Shown one piece after another: positions 22,710 to 31,029 of a DNA stretch of 64,000 bases. Source of the DNA: Chroococcidiopsis thermalis PCC 7203 (GTDB lineage: Bacteria > Cyanobacteriota > Cyanobacteriia > Cyanobacteriales > Chroococcidiopsidaceae); contig NC_019695.1 of NCBI RefSeq assembly GCF_000317125.1, positions 856,336 to 920,335 on the forward strand, written 5' to 3'. Below the pieces are notes generated by a model that searched no databases, was not told the DNA's origin, and saw nothing but the letters and a program-made list of their open reading frames with translations. The position numbers and the translations under genes were made by a program. Every line of letters begins with the position of its first letter. Position 1 is the first letter of the stretch.

Positions 22710-23216
22710 ATGATAAAAGAAATTGAAGTCACCCGTACCTATTTAAAAATGACAGCGGCAGACGAATTAAAACCTGCCAAAATAGAAAGCGATCGCCTGC
22801 AAATTCATCAGGTCGTTGAATGTCCGGCTTCCTTTTATCGCTATCTTTACACGGAAGTTGGACGTAAATACCATTGGTGCGATCGCCTCAACTGGACAGA
22901 TATTCAAATTAAAAATCATCTCAAACAACCCAACATTTCTATTTGGGTTCTGTATTCTATGAGTGCGCCAGCCGGATTTTTTGAATTAAAACAACACGAA
23001 GATAAATCGGTAGAAATTGCTTATTTTGGTATTCTCGACGAATTTTTGAGCAGGGGATTGGGCAAACACCTACTCACTGTAGCGATCGAACGAGCTTGGG
23101 ATTTGACCGAAAATTATATATGGCTGCATACCTGCACTTTAGACCACCCAGCCGCCATGCCCAACTACCTCAATCGCGGCTTCAGACCTTTTAAACAAGA
23201 AACTTATTACATATAG
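22710..23216 (+). CDS. GNAT family N-acetyltransferase
   Basis: A 168-residue protein from the ATG at 22710 (MIKEIEVTRTYLKMT); an earlier ATG at 22665 adds 15 residues without similarity. GNAT landmarks are VEIAYFGILDEFLSRGLGKH (motif A with the acetyl-CoA loop SRGLGKHLL, about 119-128) and the late YLNRGFRP segment (motif B). It acetylates an amine on an unknown small molecule or protein. It is convergent with the NarL-type regulator, separated by a 42-bp perfect palindrome. Confidence 0.87.
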   Translation: MIKEIEVTRTYLKMTAADELKPAKIESDRLQIHQVVECPASFYRYLYTEVGRKYHWCDRLNWTDIQIKNHLKQPNISIWVLYSMSAPAGFFELKQHEDKSVEIAYFGILDEFLSRGLGKHLLTVAIERAWDLTENYIWLHTCTLDHPAAMPNYLNRGFRPFKQETYYI

Positions 23217-23220
23217 AGAC

Positions 23221-23262
23221 ATGACGTGTAGAGACGTTACATGTAACGTCTCTACACGTCAT
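23221..23262. terminator. 42-bp perfect palindrome between convergent genes
   Basis: The two 21-base halves are exact reverse complements, centred on TTACATGTAA and including GTAGAGACGTTACA. It lies 5 bases after the GNAT stop and 17 bases before the end of the convergent regulator gene, an ideal place for a bidirectional terminator. It belongs to the GTAGAG repeat family also found in valS and mysC. Confidence 0.7.
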
Positions 23263-23278
23263 AACATTTCTGGATAAA

Positions 23279-23977
23279 TTATGCTACCAACCCAGCTCTG
23301 AGGGCGCGTACAGCCGCCTGCGTCCGGTCGTTGACGCATAACTTATTGAGAATATTACGGACGTGAGTTTTGACAGTGCCAACTGTAATGTAGAGTTTAT
23401 CGGCAATGTCATAATTACTATGCCCCGCCACAATCAGCGCTAACACGTCGAGTTCGCGATCGGTGAGGGGAGTCGCTGCCAGCATTTGAGTGTATTCTGG
23501 CTCTATGGCATCGATCGCCACCGTTGGCTTAGCACCAACCGGACGGACTTCTTTCAACACGATCCGGGCAATTGACGAATCAATCCAGTTTTCACCGCCG
23601 TAGGTCGCTTCTATCGCTTCGACCAATTGATCTATACTGGTATCTTTCATACAGTAAGAGTCTGCTCCAGCCGTAAAAGCAGCTAAAACAGTATCTTCGC
23701 GATCGTTTAAAGTCAGGATCAAAACTCTAGTCTTGCAGTCTGGCGTTTGACTTTGAAACTCGCGGAATTTACGAGTTAATTCAATTCCATCCATATCTGG
23801 CAAGCCTACATCAACGATCGCCACGTCTGGCTTAGTCGTTTGCAGCAATTGTAACCCATCATGGGCATTAGCAGCATCGCCAACCACTTTTACTTTCTGA
23901 GTCTGTTCTAGAGCAGTCCGCATTCCTAAGCGGGTAAGAGTGTGGTCTTCAACCAAGGCGACTTGAATTAGACTCAT
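23279..23977 (-). CDS. NarL/FixJ-type response regulator
   Basis: A two-component response regulator of 232 residues from the ATG at 23977 (MSLIQVALVEDHTL); an earlier ATG at 24004 is less likely. The receiver domain (about 1-120) has the acidic EDH, phospho-acceptor Asp56 in VAIVDVGLPD, and Lys in MKDTS. The LuxR-type helix-turn-helix is C-terminal (LTDRELDVLALIVAGHSNYD, then VGTVKTHVRNIL). No histidine kinase is adjacent, so it is an orphan here. The target genes are unknown. The palindrome past its stop probably ends its transcript. Confidence 0.93.
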   Translation of the reverse strand: MSLIQVALVEDHTLTRLGMRTALEQTQKVKVVGDAANAHDGLQLLQTTKPDVAIVDVGLPDMDGIELTRKFREFQSQTPDCKTRVLILTLNDREDTVLAAFTAGADSYCMKDTSIDQLVEAIEATYGGENWIDSSIARIVLKEVRPVGAKPTVAIDAIEPEYTQMLAATPLTDRELDVLALIVAGHSNYDIADKLYITVGTVKTHVRNILNKLCVNDRTQAAVRALRAGLVA

Positions 23978-24340
23978 ATTTAACCTCAACCAGTTCGATC
24001 TCAACAGTTTAAAAAATTACCTGAAAAAACAGTTTTTGTCGCAGTCAATTCAATATAAATTACAAAGTCCACCGAACATTTACTGAAATCGGGTGAGAGA
24101 TAATCAGTCAATTACCCGTCCTTCGGTAGATACACTGATATTCGCATCAGTCATAGAATTCTTATATCCCTCTAAGGGATGAAGTTGTCCCTAAAAGGGA
24201 GCAATTCAGTGACCAGTGACCAGTGGCTAGCCATTGAAACGGTTTCTGGGCAACAAAAGCATTGCTGCTTGTAGATGGTCTAGTTGTAAATACTCACTGA
24301 TAACTAATAACTGATAACTGATAACTGATAACCAGAGCAA
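23978..24340. other. Divergent intergenic region with short repeats
   Basis: Holds promoters for the regulator (minus) and the winged-helix gene (plus). Small stems are visible at CCCTCTAAGGG and TCCCTAAAAGGGA (about 24167-24201). They are followed by GTGACCAGTGACCAGTGGC and a CTGATAACTGATAACTGATAAC run (about 24310-24331), both of the kind dispersed through this genome. No gene was seen. Confidence 0.5.
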
Positions 24341-24691
24341 GTGAATCAAAAAAGTGTAGAAAAAATTCAAACAGCAACAAAATTTATTCTTTGGTTTCGT
24401 CACTGTTTACCGCAACCATTTCAACAGGTTGTGCGACCATATTTAGCTCAACCTTATCAATTAGCTTTAGAAATACTTGACTGTTGTAGCGGTGAAGAAC
24501 CGATGACGGTAGAAACTATTGCTCAAAAAGTTGCCATTAACAAAAATACAGCGCGGCAAGTACTCAGTGCTTTGAGAGAGGGAGGTTTAATTTTTACTAT
24601 CACTGCAAATAGAGGATGGAAGTGTTTGCAGGTCAATCAGCAATCTTTACAGGCGATCGAGCAAACTTTGGAACGAGAATTAATTTCATAG
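24341..24691 (+). CDS. Small winged-helix DNA-binding protein
   Basis: A 116-residue protein starting with GTG at 24341. Residues about 62-100 (MTVETIAQKVAINKNTARQ, then VLSALREGGLIFTITANRGW) form a helix-turn-helix with a wing, of the general MarR/IclR type. The N-terminal 50 residues, with Phe/Trp/Pro-rich FILWFRHCLPQPF, look like a packing or dimer segment. It is probably a small transcription regulator, but no target or effector can be inferred. Short TGATAAC repeats lie right before the start codon, and no strong Shine-Dalgarno is visible apart from AGAGCAAG. Confidence 0.7.
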   Translation: MNQKSVEKIQTATKFILWFRHCLPQPFQQVVRPYLAQPYQLALEILDCCSGEEPMTVETIAQKVAINKNTARQVLSALREGGLIFTITANRGWKCLQVNQQSLQAIEQTLERELIS

Positions 24692-24745
24692 TGACAAATT
24701 CAGAAGTCGATTTATATCTTGCACAAATCGACTTTTTTCAAAGTT

Positions 24746-26647
24746 TTATTCTACGGTAACGGACTTAGCCAAATTACGGGGTTGATCCACGTCCAAGCCA
24801 CGCCTTGCAGCAATGTGATAGGCAAGTAGCTGTAATGGAATTACAGAGAGAATGGGAGAAAGGATTTCATCCACAACTGGGACGGGGAGTGTATCGTCAA
24901 ATATTTCCTTGGCGTGTTCGTCGTGCATGGGAGCAACGCCAATTAAGCGCGAGTCGCGGGCTTTAGCTTCCTGTACGTTAGAAAGAACTTTTTCATAGAC
25001 GCTACCAGGCATAGCGATCGCCACGACAGGGACTTTAGCATCCAACAAAGCGATCGGTCCGTGTTTCATCTCTCCCGCTGGATAGCCTTCCGCGTGAATG
25101 TAACTAATTTCCTTCAATTTCAGCGCCCCTTCCAGCGCGATCGGATAATTAATTCCCCGTCCGATGAAAATAAAATCTTGCGTCTCGGTAAACTCATGGG
25201 CGAGTTCTTCAATTTGTCGCTCTTGCTGTTCCAAAATTGACTCGATCTGGGCTGGGAGTTGCCACAGTTGCCCGATGATTTGCTCTAGTTGAGTCGCTGA
25301 TAGAGTTTGGCGGCGATACGCCAGATCGAGGGCGAGGCAATAAAAAGCAACCAACTGGGCAATAAAAGTTTTTGTCGCGGCTACGCCAATTTCAATTCCA
25401 GCCTGAATGTCAATCGTGTAGTCTACTAGTCGAGCTAGCGAACTTTGCATTCGGTTGGTAATTCCCAACAGACGAGGACGAAATTGTGGCGTTTTTTCGG
25501 CACGGCGTTGCTTATCCATAGCGATCGCCGACAGCGTATCAGCCGTTTCACCAGATTGCGTCACGCCCACAATCAACGTATTCGGCATCAGAGGCGGCGG
25601 CGCGTAACGGAACTCTGAAGCATAGTGTACCTGTGTGGGAATTTGTGCTAACTGCTCCAGTAAATACTTACCCACCAAGCTAGCGTGCCAACTCGTACCG
25701 CACGCCACAATTTGAACTTGTTCCAAGTCGGTGTAGAACTCTGCTGGTAAGCTCAAATTAATCGGACTGGTGGTAGATGCAGCAGTCCAATCGTTGCTAA
25801 TGTAAGTTTCTAAAACCATCCGCACGACACTCGATTGCTCGTAAATTTCTTTGAGCATGAAGTGACGGAAGCCTTGTTTCTCCATTGTGACAGCAGTACC
25901 GCTGAGCAAATGGGGATGTTTTTTAAGGCGATCGCCCGCAAAGTTGTAAATTTCAATTCCCAAAGGCGTAAGAGTCGCCATTTCTCCGTTTTCCAACGGT
26001 ACGATCGCGTGAGTATAGGGTAAAATCGCCGGGATATCTGAAGCACAGAAAAACTCCCCTTGCCCGAAACCAAGCACCAAGGGCGCTTGTTGTCGCGCCA
26101 CCACAATTTCATCGGGATAATCGGCACACAAAAGCACGATCGCGAATGCTCCCTCCAAGCGATTCACGACTCGCCGCACTGCTTCCGTCAAAGGAGAGTA
26201 GAATTTTTCAGTTTCGCCACTCTGCCGCATTTGGTTCAGACATTCCGCTACCAAATTGGGAATAACTTCAGTATCAGTCTCAGTTACAAACTCATAGTTC
26301 AGCTGTTTTAATTCTTCTCGTAGCTCTCGATAATTTTCGATAATACCGTTTTGCACTACAGCTACCCGTTTTGAAGTATCTAAATGTGGGTGAGCGTTGT
26401 GTTCCTCCGGTTTTCCGTGGGTTGCCCAGCGTGTATGTCCGATTCCGACTAAACCAGGAATTTCTTGTCCGTTAAGTTTTGATTGGAGGTTGCGTAACTT
26501 ACCCTTAGCACGGACGCGGTGAATCTCGCCTTCCCACACCGTAGCAATTCCGGCAGAATCGTAGCCCCGATACTCTAGCTTTTCTAAACCCGCCAGTAAA
26601 ATTCCGGTTGCTGCTTGAGTACCGATATAGCCTACAATTCCGCACAT
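24746..26647 (-). CDS. glmS: Glutamine-fructose-6-phosphate aminotransferase (isomerising)
   Basis: Makes glucosamine 6-phosphate from fructose 6-phosphate and glutamine, the entry to UDP-GlcNAc for peptidoglycan and surface sugars. At 633 residues it is a normal length. Cys2 of MCGIVGYIG is the glutaminase nucleophile. RWATHGKPEEHNAHPH and the two SIS domains (VACGTSWHAS near 321, then about 485-620) are present. The C-terminus is the expected DQPRNLAKSVTVE. It lies downstream of psaC on the same strand, with a repeat array between them, so it is probably transcribed separately. Its product would feed the amino-sugar genes further right. Confidence 0.97.
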   Translation of the reverse strand: MCGIVGYIGTQAATGILLAGLEKLEYRGYDSAGIATVWEGEIHRVRAKGKLRNLQSKLNGQEIPGLVGIGHTRWATHGKPEEHNAHPHLDTSKRVAVVQNGIIENYRELREELKQLNYEFVTETDTEVIPNLVAECLNQMRQSGETEKFYSPLTEAVRRVVNRLEGAFAIVLLCADYPDEIVVARQQAPLVLGFGQGEFFCASDIPAILPYTHAIVPLENGEMATLTPLGIEIYNFAGDRLKKHPHLLSGTAVTMEKQGFRHFMLKEIYEQSSVVRMVLETYISNDWTAASTTSPINLSLPAEFYTDLEQVQIVACGTSWHASLVGKYLLEQLAQIPTQVHYASEFRYAPPPLMPNTLIVGVTQSGETADTLSAIAMDKQRRAEKTPQFRPRLLGITNRMQSSLARLVDYTIDIQAGIEIGVAATKTFIAQLVAFYCLALDLAYRRQTLSATQLEQIIGQLWQLPAQIESILEQQERQIEELAHEFTETQDFIFIGRGINYPIALEGALKLKEISYIHAEGYPAGEMKHGPIALLDAKVPVVAIAMPGSVYEKVLSNVQEAKARDSRLIGVAPMHDEHAKEIFDDTLPVPVVDEILSPILSVIPLQLLAYHIAARRGLDVDQPRNLAKSVTVE

Positions 26648-26839
26648 GTTTCACTCCTTCTATTCTTTGGATTTTATAAGTTAATCTATCGGGGTTAGTT
26701 TGAATCGACAAATAATTTCTCTATTCTATAATTGATGACTTATGTCATACAGGTGTTGCTCCTGCAAGAATTAAGCAGTATTACTTAGTTGATAGTTATC
26801 AGTTATTAGTGGTAATTGGTAGTTGGTAGTTTTTTCTCC

Positions 26840-27001
26840 CTTGTCTCCCCCCTCTCCCTTGTCTTCCTTGTCTCCCCCCTCTCCCTTGTCTTCTTTGTCT
26901 CCCCCCTCTCCCTTGTCTTCCTTGTCTCCCCCCTCTCCCTTGTCTTCCTTGTCTCCCCCCTCTCCCTTGTCTTCCTTGTCTCCCCCCTCCCCCTTGTCTT
27001 T
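26840..27001. repeat. 27-bp minisatellite, six units
   Basis: Exact period of 27 bases, unit CTTGTCTCCCCCCTCTCCC then TTGTCTTC. Units start at 26840, 26867, 26894, 26921, 26948 and 26975, with one or two base changes. It lies between glmS and psaC. The strand bias is strong (pyrimidine on +). Because 27 is nine codons, open frames run through it on both strands, but these are artefacts. Confidence 0.95.
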
Positions 27002-27178
27002 CCCCTCTGCTCGTGCGCTCCCTGCTCCCTCATCAAAAAAAGAGGGTGGCTTGTGTTCTCCCCCCTCCCGAAAGCAGCTGGATTGTTACACGCAGCTAAA
27101 AAAGGCAATCGTCTAATGGTACTAGCTATCAAAATGTTGTTTTTTTATTTCTAGCTTCTAGAGAATTTAAATCAAACT

Positions 27179-27478
<300 letters not shown>

Positions 27479-27560
27479 TTAGTTTACCGTAGAGTCCGAA
27501 TCCACTTCAGTAAAAGGCTACATAACTTTAAATTCTGTAATAGTAGGGAGCAGGGAGTAG

Positions 27561-27677
27561 GGACAAGGGGACAAGGGGGACAAGGGAGACAAGGGGGACA
27601 AGGGGGACAAGGGGGACAAGGGGACAAGGGGACAAGGAGACAAGGGGACAAGGGGACAAGGGGGACAAGGGGGACAA
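27561..27677. repeat. GGACAAGG minisatellite, about 14 units
   Basis: About fourteen copies of a degenerate 8-10 base unit, GGACAAGGG or GAGACAAGG, upstream of psaC. They are followed by ACTACCAACTACCA repeats to about 27700. The same unit follows valS (13271) and is found in frame inside the S66 peptidase gene (34008). Confidence 0.9.
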
Positions 27678-28925
27678 CTACCAACTACCAACTACCAACT
27701 ACCCATCACCACTGAATAACTGATAACTGATAACTGACTACATCTATCTATACTTATAAAAGTAATAAATTGTGTGCTGAAATTAGTCAATAAAATATAG
27801 AGAAAATATTTGGCGATCGCCTCTCAATTTCATGTAAACTATTGTAAATAATTGCTGAGTTTGATAGAATACGCAGGTAGTGTTGTATGAACGATCGTGG
27901 CGATCGCCGTCAATTTTTTGACAGTAAATACAACTCCTACTTTGGACTGAGGACAGAAATTTCGGCTTCAGTTTATTTTTGTGATGTAACGTAAATAGAC
28001 TCAAGCACGCGAGTGCCTTGGCATAGCTGCGATCGCCTTAAGTGTGGCAAAGTCCATAAGGGAGCAAAACTTGCAATACAAGCCCAATGTTGAACTGAAT
28101 CGATCTCCTCTAAATCCAGAGCAGAAAGTTAATTACGGTTGCAATCTCAAATGGAAACCTGGAGATGAAAGAGGTAGTTTGATAGCCATAGCCGCTATTC
28201 TCATTAGTAAAACTACTTCAAAACCAAGCATTTAGGCTTGTCAAAGGTCGGAGATTTCAGTGTTTTGTGTAGATTGTCAACCGCGATCGCAGATTCGGCA
28301 AAATATAAGGTAATAGCAGTAAGATAAGCGATTCCGAGTGACAGTTTAAGCAATGTTTAATTGCGACAAATTTTTGTCTTCTATAAAGGTTTGTTTTTGT
28401 CAAGGATTGCAAATAATATTTACTTGCTGCTAATGTATTGTAAGAGGCATTTGGCTCTCAAAGCGCAATAGAAATCTGCCGATGTTAGTTTTTTCCTCCT
28501 TTTCTGCCCTCTGGATTCAGAGCGGGGAACACACTAGGAGATAACTAATTTGGCTTTTAGTAATGTATTTTTTGACCTAATAAGAGCAGTGCCAGCTATG
28601 AATGTGTAGCTGAGAGTAAAGGGCGTGCAGAAATTGCGTTAGCGTTCACGTAGCTTGCTTCTCCGAAGGAGTAGTGTAGCGTTTAGCGCAAACTTTGCGA
28701 TCGCCACCCTAATTAACGCGAACTTATTAGGCTTTCTGTCATCGCATCTCCAAACACGGTGGCGAGTCGTTAGAGGCAATAGAAACAAGTGAAGTCAAAA
28801 ATTGGGTAAGTATTTACTACTATATCCAATGTGCTTTCGCAGATCTTCTTTTGCATCTACTTGGTCTTGCGGCGCTACATGCAAGTCGCTAATTTTTGTT
28901 GGACTAATTCACACAGGTAAAATTC
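27678..28925. other. 1.2-kb gene-poor region upstream of mysA
   Basis: No convincing protein gene is present. Contents seen: TGATAACTGATAACTGA repeats (27719-27736), several HIP1-like sites, a 63-codon open frame at 28044-28235 without motifs (not called), and the second copy of a 37-bp dispersed repeat at 28645-28681. The mysA promoter and a possible long leader must lie in the right part. A small RNA is possible but nothing shows it. AGG at 28915-28917 is the likely mysA ribosome site. Confidence 0.5.
28645..28681. repeat. Dispersed 37-bp repeat, copy 2
   Basis: Matches 3394-3430 in 35 of 37 bases. It is located about 245 bases upstream of mysA. Flanking bases (GCGTTAGCG before, GTTTAGCGC after) suggest a slightly larger palindromic unit. 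Confidence 0.65.
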
Positions 28926-30155
28926 ATGAGCGAAGTACAAGCAAAGTTCACGGCGACTGAAACAGCTTTTCACGTTGAAGGCTACGAAAAGATTGAATTC
29001 AGCCTCCTCTGCATTAATGGTGCTTTTGACATTAGCAACCGTGAAATTGCCGACCAATATCAAAAATACGGACGCTGTTTAACCGTCATCGATGCCAATG
29101 TTTATCGATTGTATGGCGAACAAATTGAAGCTTACTTTCAGCATTACAACATCGATCTGACGGTATTCCCCATCACCATCACCGAACCGAATAAGACGAT
29201 CGCGACCTTCGAGACAATTATCGATGCATTTGCCGAGTTCGGCTTAGTCCGCAAAGAACCAGTTTTGGTTGTTGGTGGTGGATTAGTCACAGATGTAGCT
29301 GGTTTTGCCTGTGCTGCTTATCGTCGTAACTCTAACTTCATCCGCGTCCCAACGACCTTGATCGGTTTGATCGATGCTGGAGTAGCAATTAAAGTTGCAG
29401 TTAACCATAAGAAACTAAAAAACCGCTTGGGCGCTTACCACGCACCTAAACAAGTCATCCTTGACTTTTCTTTCTTGCGCACCCTACCTACAGCCCAAGT
29501 GCGTAACGGCATGGCAGAACTGGTAAAAATTGCCGTAGTTGCTAACGCTGAAGTCTTCAATTTACTAGAGAAGTACGGCGAACAACTGCTGCAAACTCAC
29601 TTCGGTTATGTGGATGCAACACCAGAACTTCAGGAAATTGCCTACAAAGTCAATTACGAATCGATCAAAACGATGATCGAGTTGGAAACTCCGAACCTGC
29701 ACGAAATCGACCTCGATCGCGTCATTGCCTACGGTCATACCTGGAGTCCGACTTTAGAACTCGCCCCTAACGTACCAATTTTCCACGGTCACGCTGTGAA
29801 TATTGACATGGCATTCTCCGCCACTCTTGCAGCAAAACGCGGCTACATCTCTACCCAAGACCGCGATCGCATCCTTGGTTTAATGAGTCGGATCGGCTTA
29901 GCCCTCGACCATCCCCTACTAGAAGGCGATCTTCTCTGGCAGGCAACTGAGTCGATTATGCAAACCAGAGACGGCAAACTACGCGCCGCCATGCCCAAAC
30001 CTATCGGGACTTGCTTCTTCGTCAACGACCTGACGCGGGAAGAATTGAATGCTGCTTTAGCCGAACACAAGCAACTGTGCGCGACATATCCTCGCGGTGG
30101 CGACGGTGTTGATGCTTACATGGTACAAGAACCCGAACTCGTAGGGAGCGTATAG
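28926..30155 (+). CDS. mysA: Demethyl-4-deoxygadusol synthase
   Basis: First enzyme of mycosporine biosynthesis, a sugar phosphate cyclase of the dehydroquinate-synthase fold. It converts sedoheptulose 7-phosphate to demethyl-4-deoxygadusol using NAD+ and a metal. It has 409 residues. The NAD-binding [13 protein letters not shown] lies at 115-127, [10 protein letters not shown] near 195-204 and the metal-ligand regions are YGHTWSP and [10 protein letters not shown]. The start ATG at 28926 follows CACAGGTAAAATTC. mysB begins 3 bases after the stop codon, so the two form an operon. The MysA call over 2-epi-5-epi-valiolone synthase is supported by the mysB-mysC context. Confidence 0.97.
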   Translation: MSEVQAKFTATETAFHVEGYEKIEFSLLCINGAFDISNREIADQYQKYGRCLTVIDANVYRLYGEQIEAYFQHYNIDLTVFPITITEPNKTIATFETIIDAFAEFGLVRKEPVLVVGGGLVTDVAGFACAAYRRNSNFIRVPTTLIGLIDAGVAIKVAVNHKKLKNRLGAYHAPKQVILDFSFLRTLPTAQVRNGMAELVKIAVVANAEVFNLLEKYGEQLLQTHFGYVDATPELQEIAYKVNYESIKTMIELETPNLHEIDLDRVIAYGHTWSPTLELAPNVPIFHGHAVNIDMAFSATLAAKRGYISTQDRDRILGLMSRIGLALDHPLLEGDLLWQATESIMQTRDGKLRAAMPKPIGTCFFVNDLTREELNAALAEHKQLCATYPRGGDGVDAYMVQEPELVGSV

Positions 30156-30158
30156 ACC

Positions 30159-30995
30159 ATGACGATCGCACCTCAGAAAGAAAATACGGCAAGACCAGTT
30201 ACGCCCTTGGGGATTCTGGTGCAGCAATTGCAGCACATCCTAGAATTAGTGGCGAAAGAACAAAACATTTCTTTAGAGGTAGCTGCCAAAATTCAGCAGG
30301 TGTGGCAACTCGCCGCAGGCATCGATCCATATATCGAAGCTGTTTCTACCGAAGAATCTGCTGCCCTCGCCGCACTAGCAAAAAAAACCTGTGCTGAACC
30401 TTGGGAAAAACGATTTTCTGACCAGGAGACAGTCCGCCAGTTAGAACAGGAAATGCTGTCTGGACATCTGGAAGGACAAACATTAAAAATGTTCGTCCAC
30501 ATGACCAAAGCCAAAAGTATTTTGGAAGTTGGAATGTTCACGGGTTACTCTGCATTAGCGATGGCAGAGGCTTTACCAGAAGACGGACGACTAGTCGCTT
30601 GTGAAGTGGATCGATACGTGGCAGACTTTGCGATCGACTGCTTTCAAGCATCTCCCCACGGACGCAAAATTTCTGTGGAAGTAGCCCCAGCTATGGAAAC
30701 ATTGCAAAAACTGGCAGCCGCGAAAGAGTCGTTTGACTTGGTATTTATCGATGCCGATAAGAAGGAGTACGTAGATTATTTCCACCTCTTGCTAGATGCA
30801 GATTTAGTACCCTCTGGAGGATTTATCTGCGTCGATAACACCTTGTTGCAAGGGCAACCATACCTGCCACCCGACCAGCGCACCCCGAACGGAGAAGCGA
30901 TCGCCCAATTTAACCGCATCGTAGCTGCTGACCCTCGCGTGGAACAGGTTTTGCTACCGCTACGCGATGGTTTGACGATTATTCGGCGCATATAA
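30159..30995 (+). CDS. mysB: Mycosporine O-methyltransferase
   Basis: SAM-dependent methyltransferase of the class I, catechol-O-methyltransferase-like type, 278 residues. It methylates demethyl-4-deoxygadusol to 4-deoxygadusol. The SAM motif is ILEVGMFTGYSALAMAEALP (121-140), and the second acidic motif FDLVFIDADKKEYVDYF lies near 195-211. It starts 3 bases after mysA and is followed within 25 bases by mysC, so it is the middle gene of the operon. A strong hairpin begins 4 bases past its stop. Confidence 0.96.
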   Translation: MTIAPQKENTARPVTPLGILVQQLQHILELVAKEQNISLEVAAKIQQVWQLAAGIDPYIEAVSTEESAALAALAKKTCAEPWEKRFSDQETVRQLEQEMLSGHLEGQTLKMFVHMTKAKSILEVGMFTGYSALAMAEALPEDGRLVACEVDRYVADFAIDCFQASPHGRKISVEVAPAMETLQKLAAAKESFDLVFIDADKKEYVDYFHLLLDADLVPSGGFICVDNTLLQGQPYLPPDQRTPNGEAIAQFNRIVAADPRVEQVLLPLRDGLTIIRRI

Positions 30996-30998
30996 ATC

Positions 30999-31029
30999 GG
31001 TAAAAGCATGGCAGTGCCATGCTTTTACC
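30999..31029 (+). promoter_or_regulatory. Strong hairpin between mysB and mysC, covering the mysC start
   Basis: GGTAAAAGCATGGCA and TGCCATGCTTTTACC are perfect 15-base arms around one central G. The ATG at 31019 lies in the second arm. In RNA the inner bases would form a loop of 3 or more, leaving a stem of about 13-14 pairs. It could act as a partial terminator, an RNA-processing or stabilising element, or a structure that hides the mysC start. There is no T-run after it. Confidence 0.6.

Noticed and set aside
26840-27001. CRISPR array
   Set aside because: The 27-bp units are contiguous without unique spacers, there are no cas genes in the window, and the sequence is low-complexity.
26806-27154. 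Overlapping open frames on both strands rich in Ser/Pro/Leu or Arg/Glu/Thr
   Set aside because: They are the translation of the 27-bp minisatellite (nine codons per unit) and its flanks, not genes.
27484-27684. Pro/Val/Leu/Ser-rich open frame on the minus strand
   Set aside because: It reads through the GGACAAGG minisatellite upstream of psaC; no features of a gene.
28044-28235. 63-codon plus-strand open frame upstream of mysA
   Set aside because: No motif, no clear ribosome site and isolated in a repeat-bearing spacer. A real small gene cannot be excluded but is not supported.
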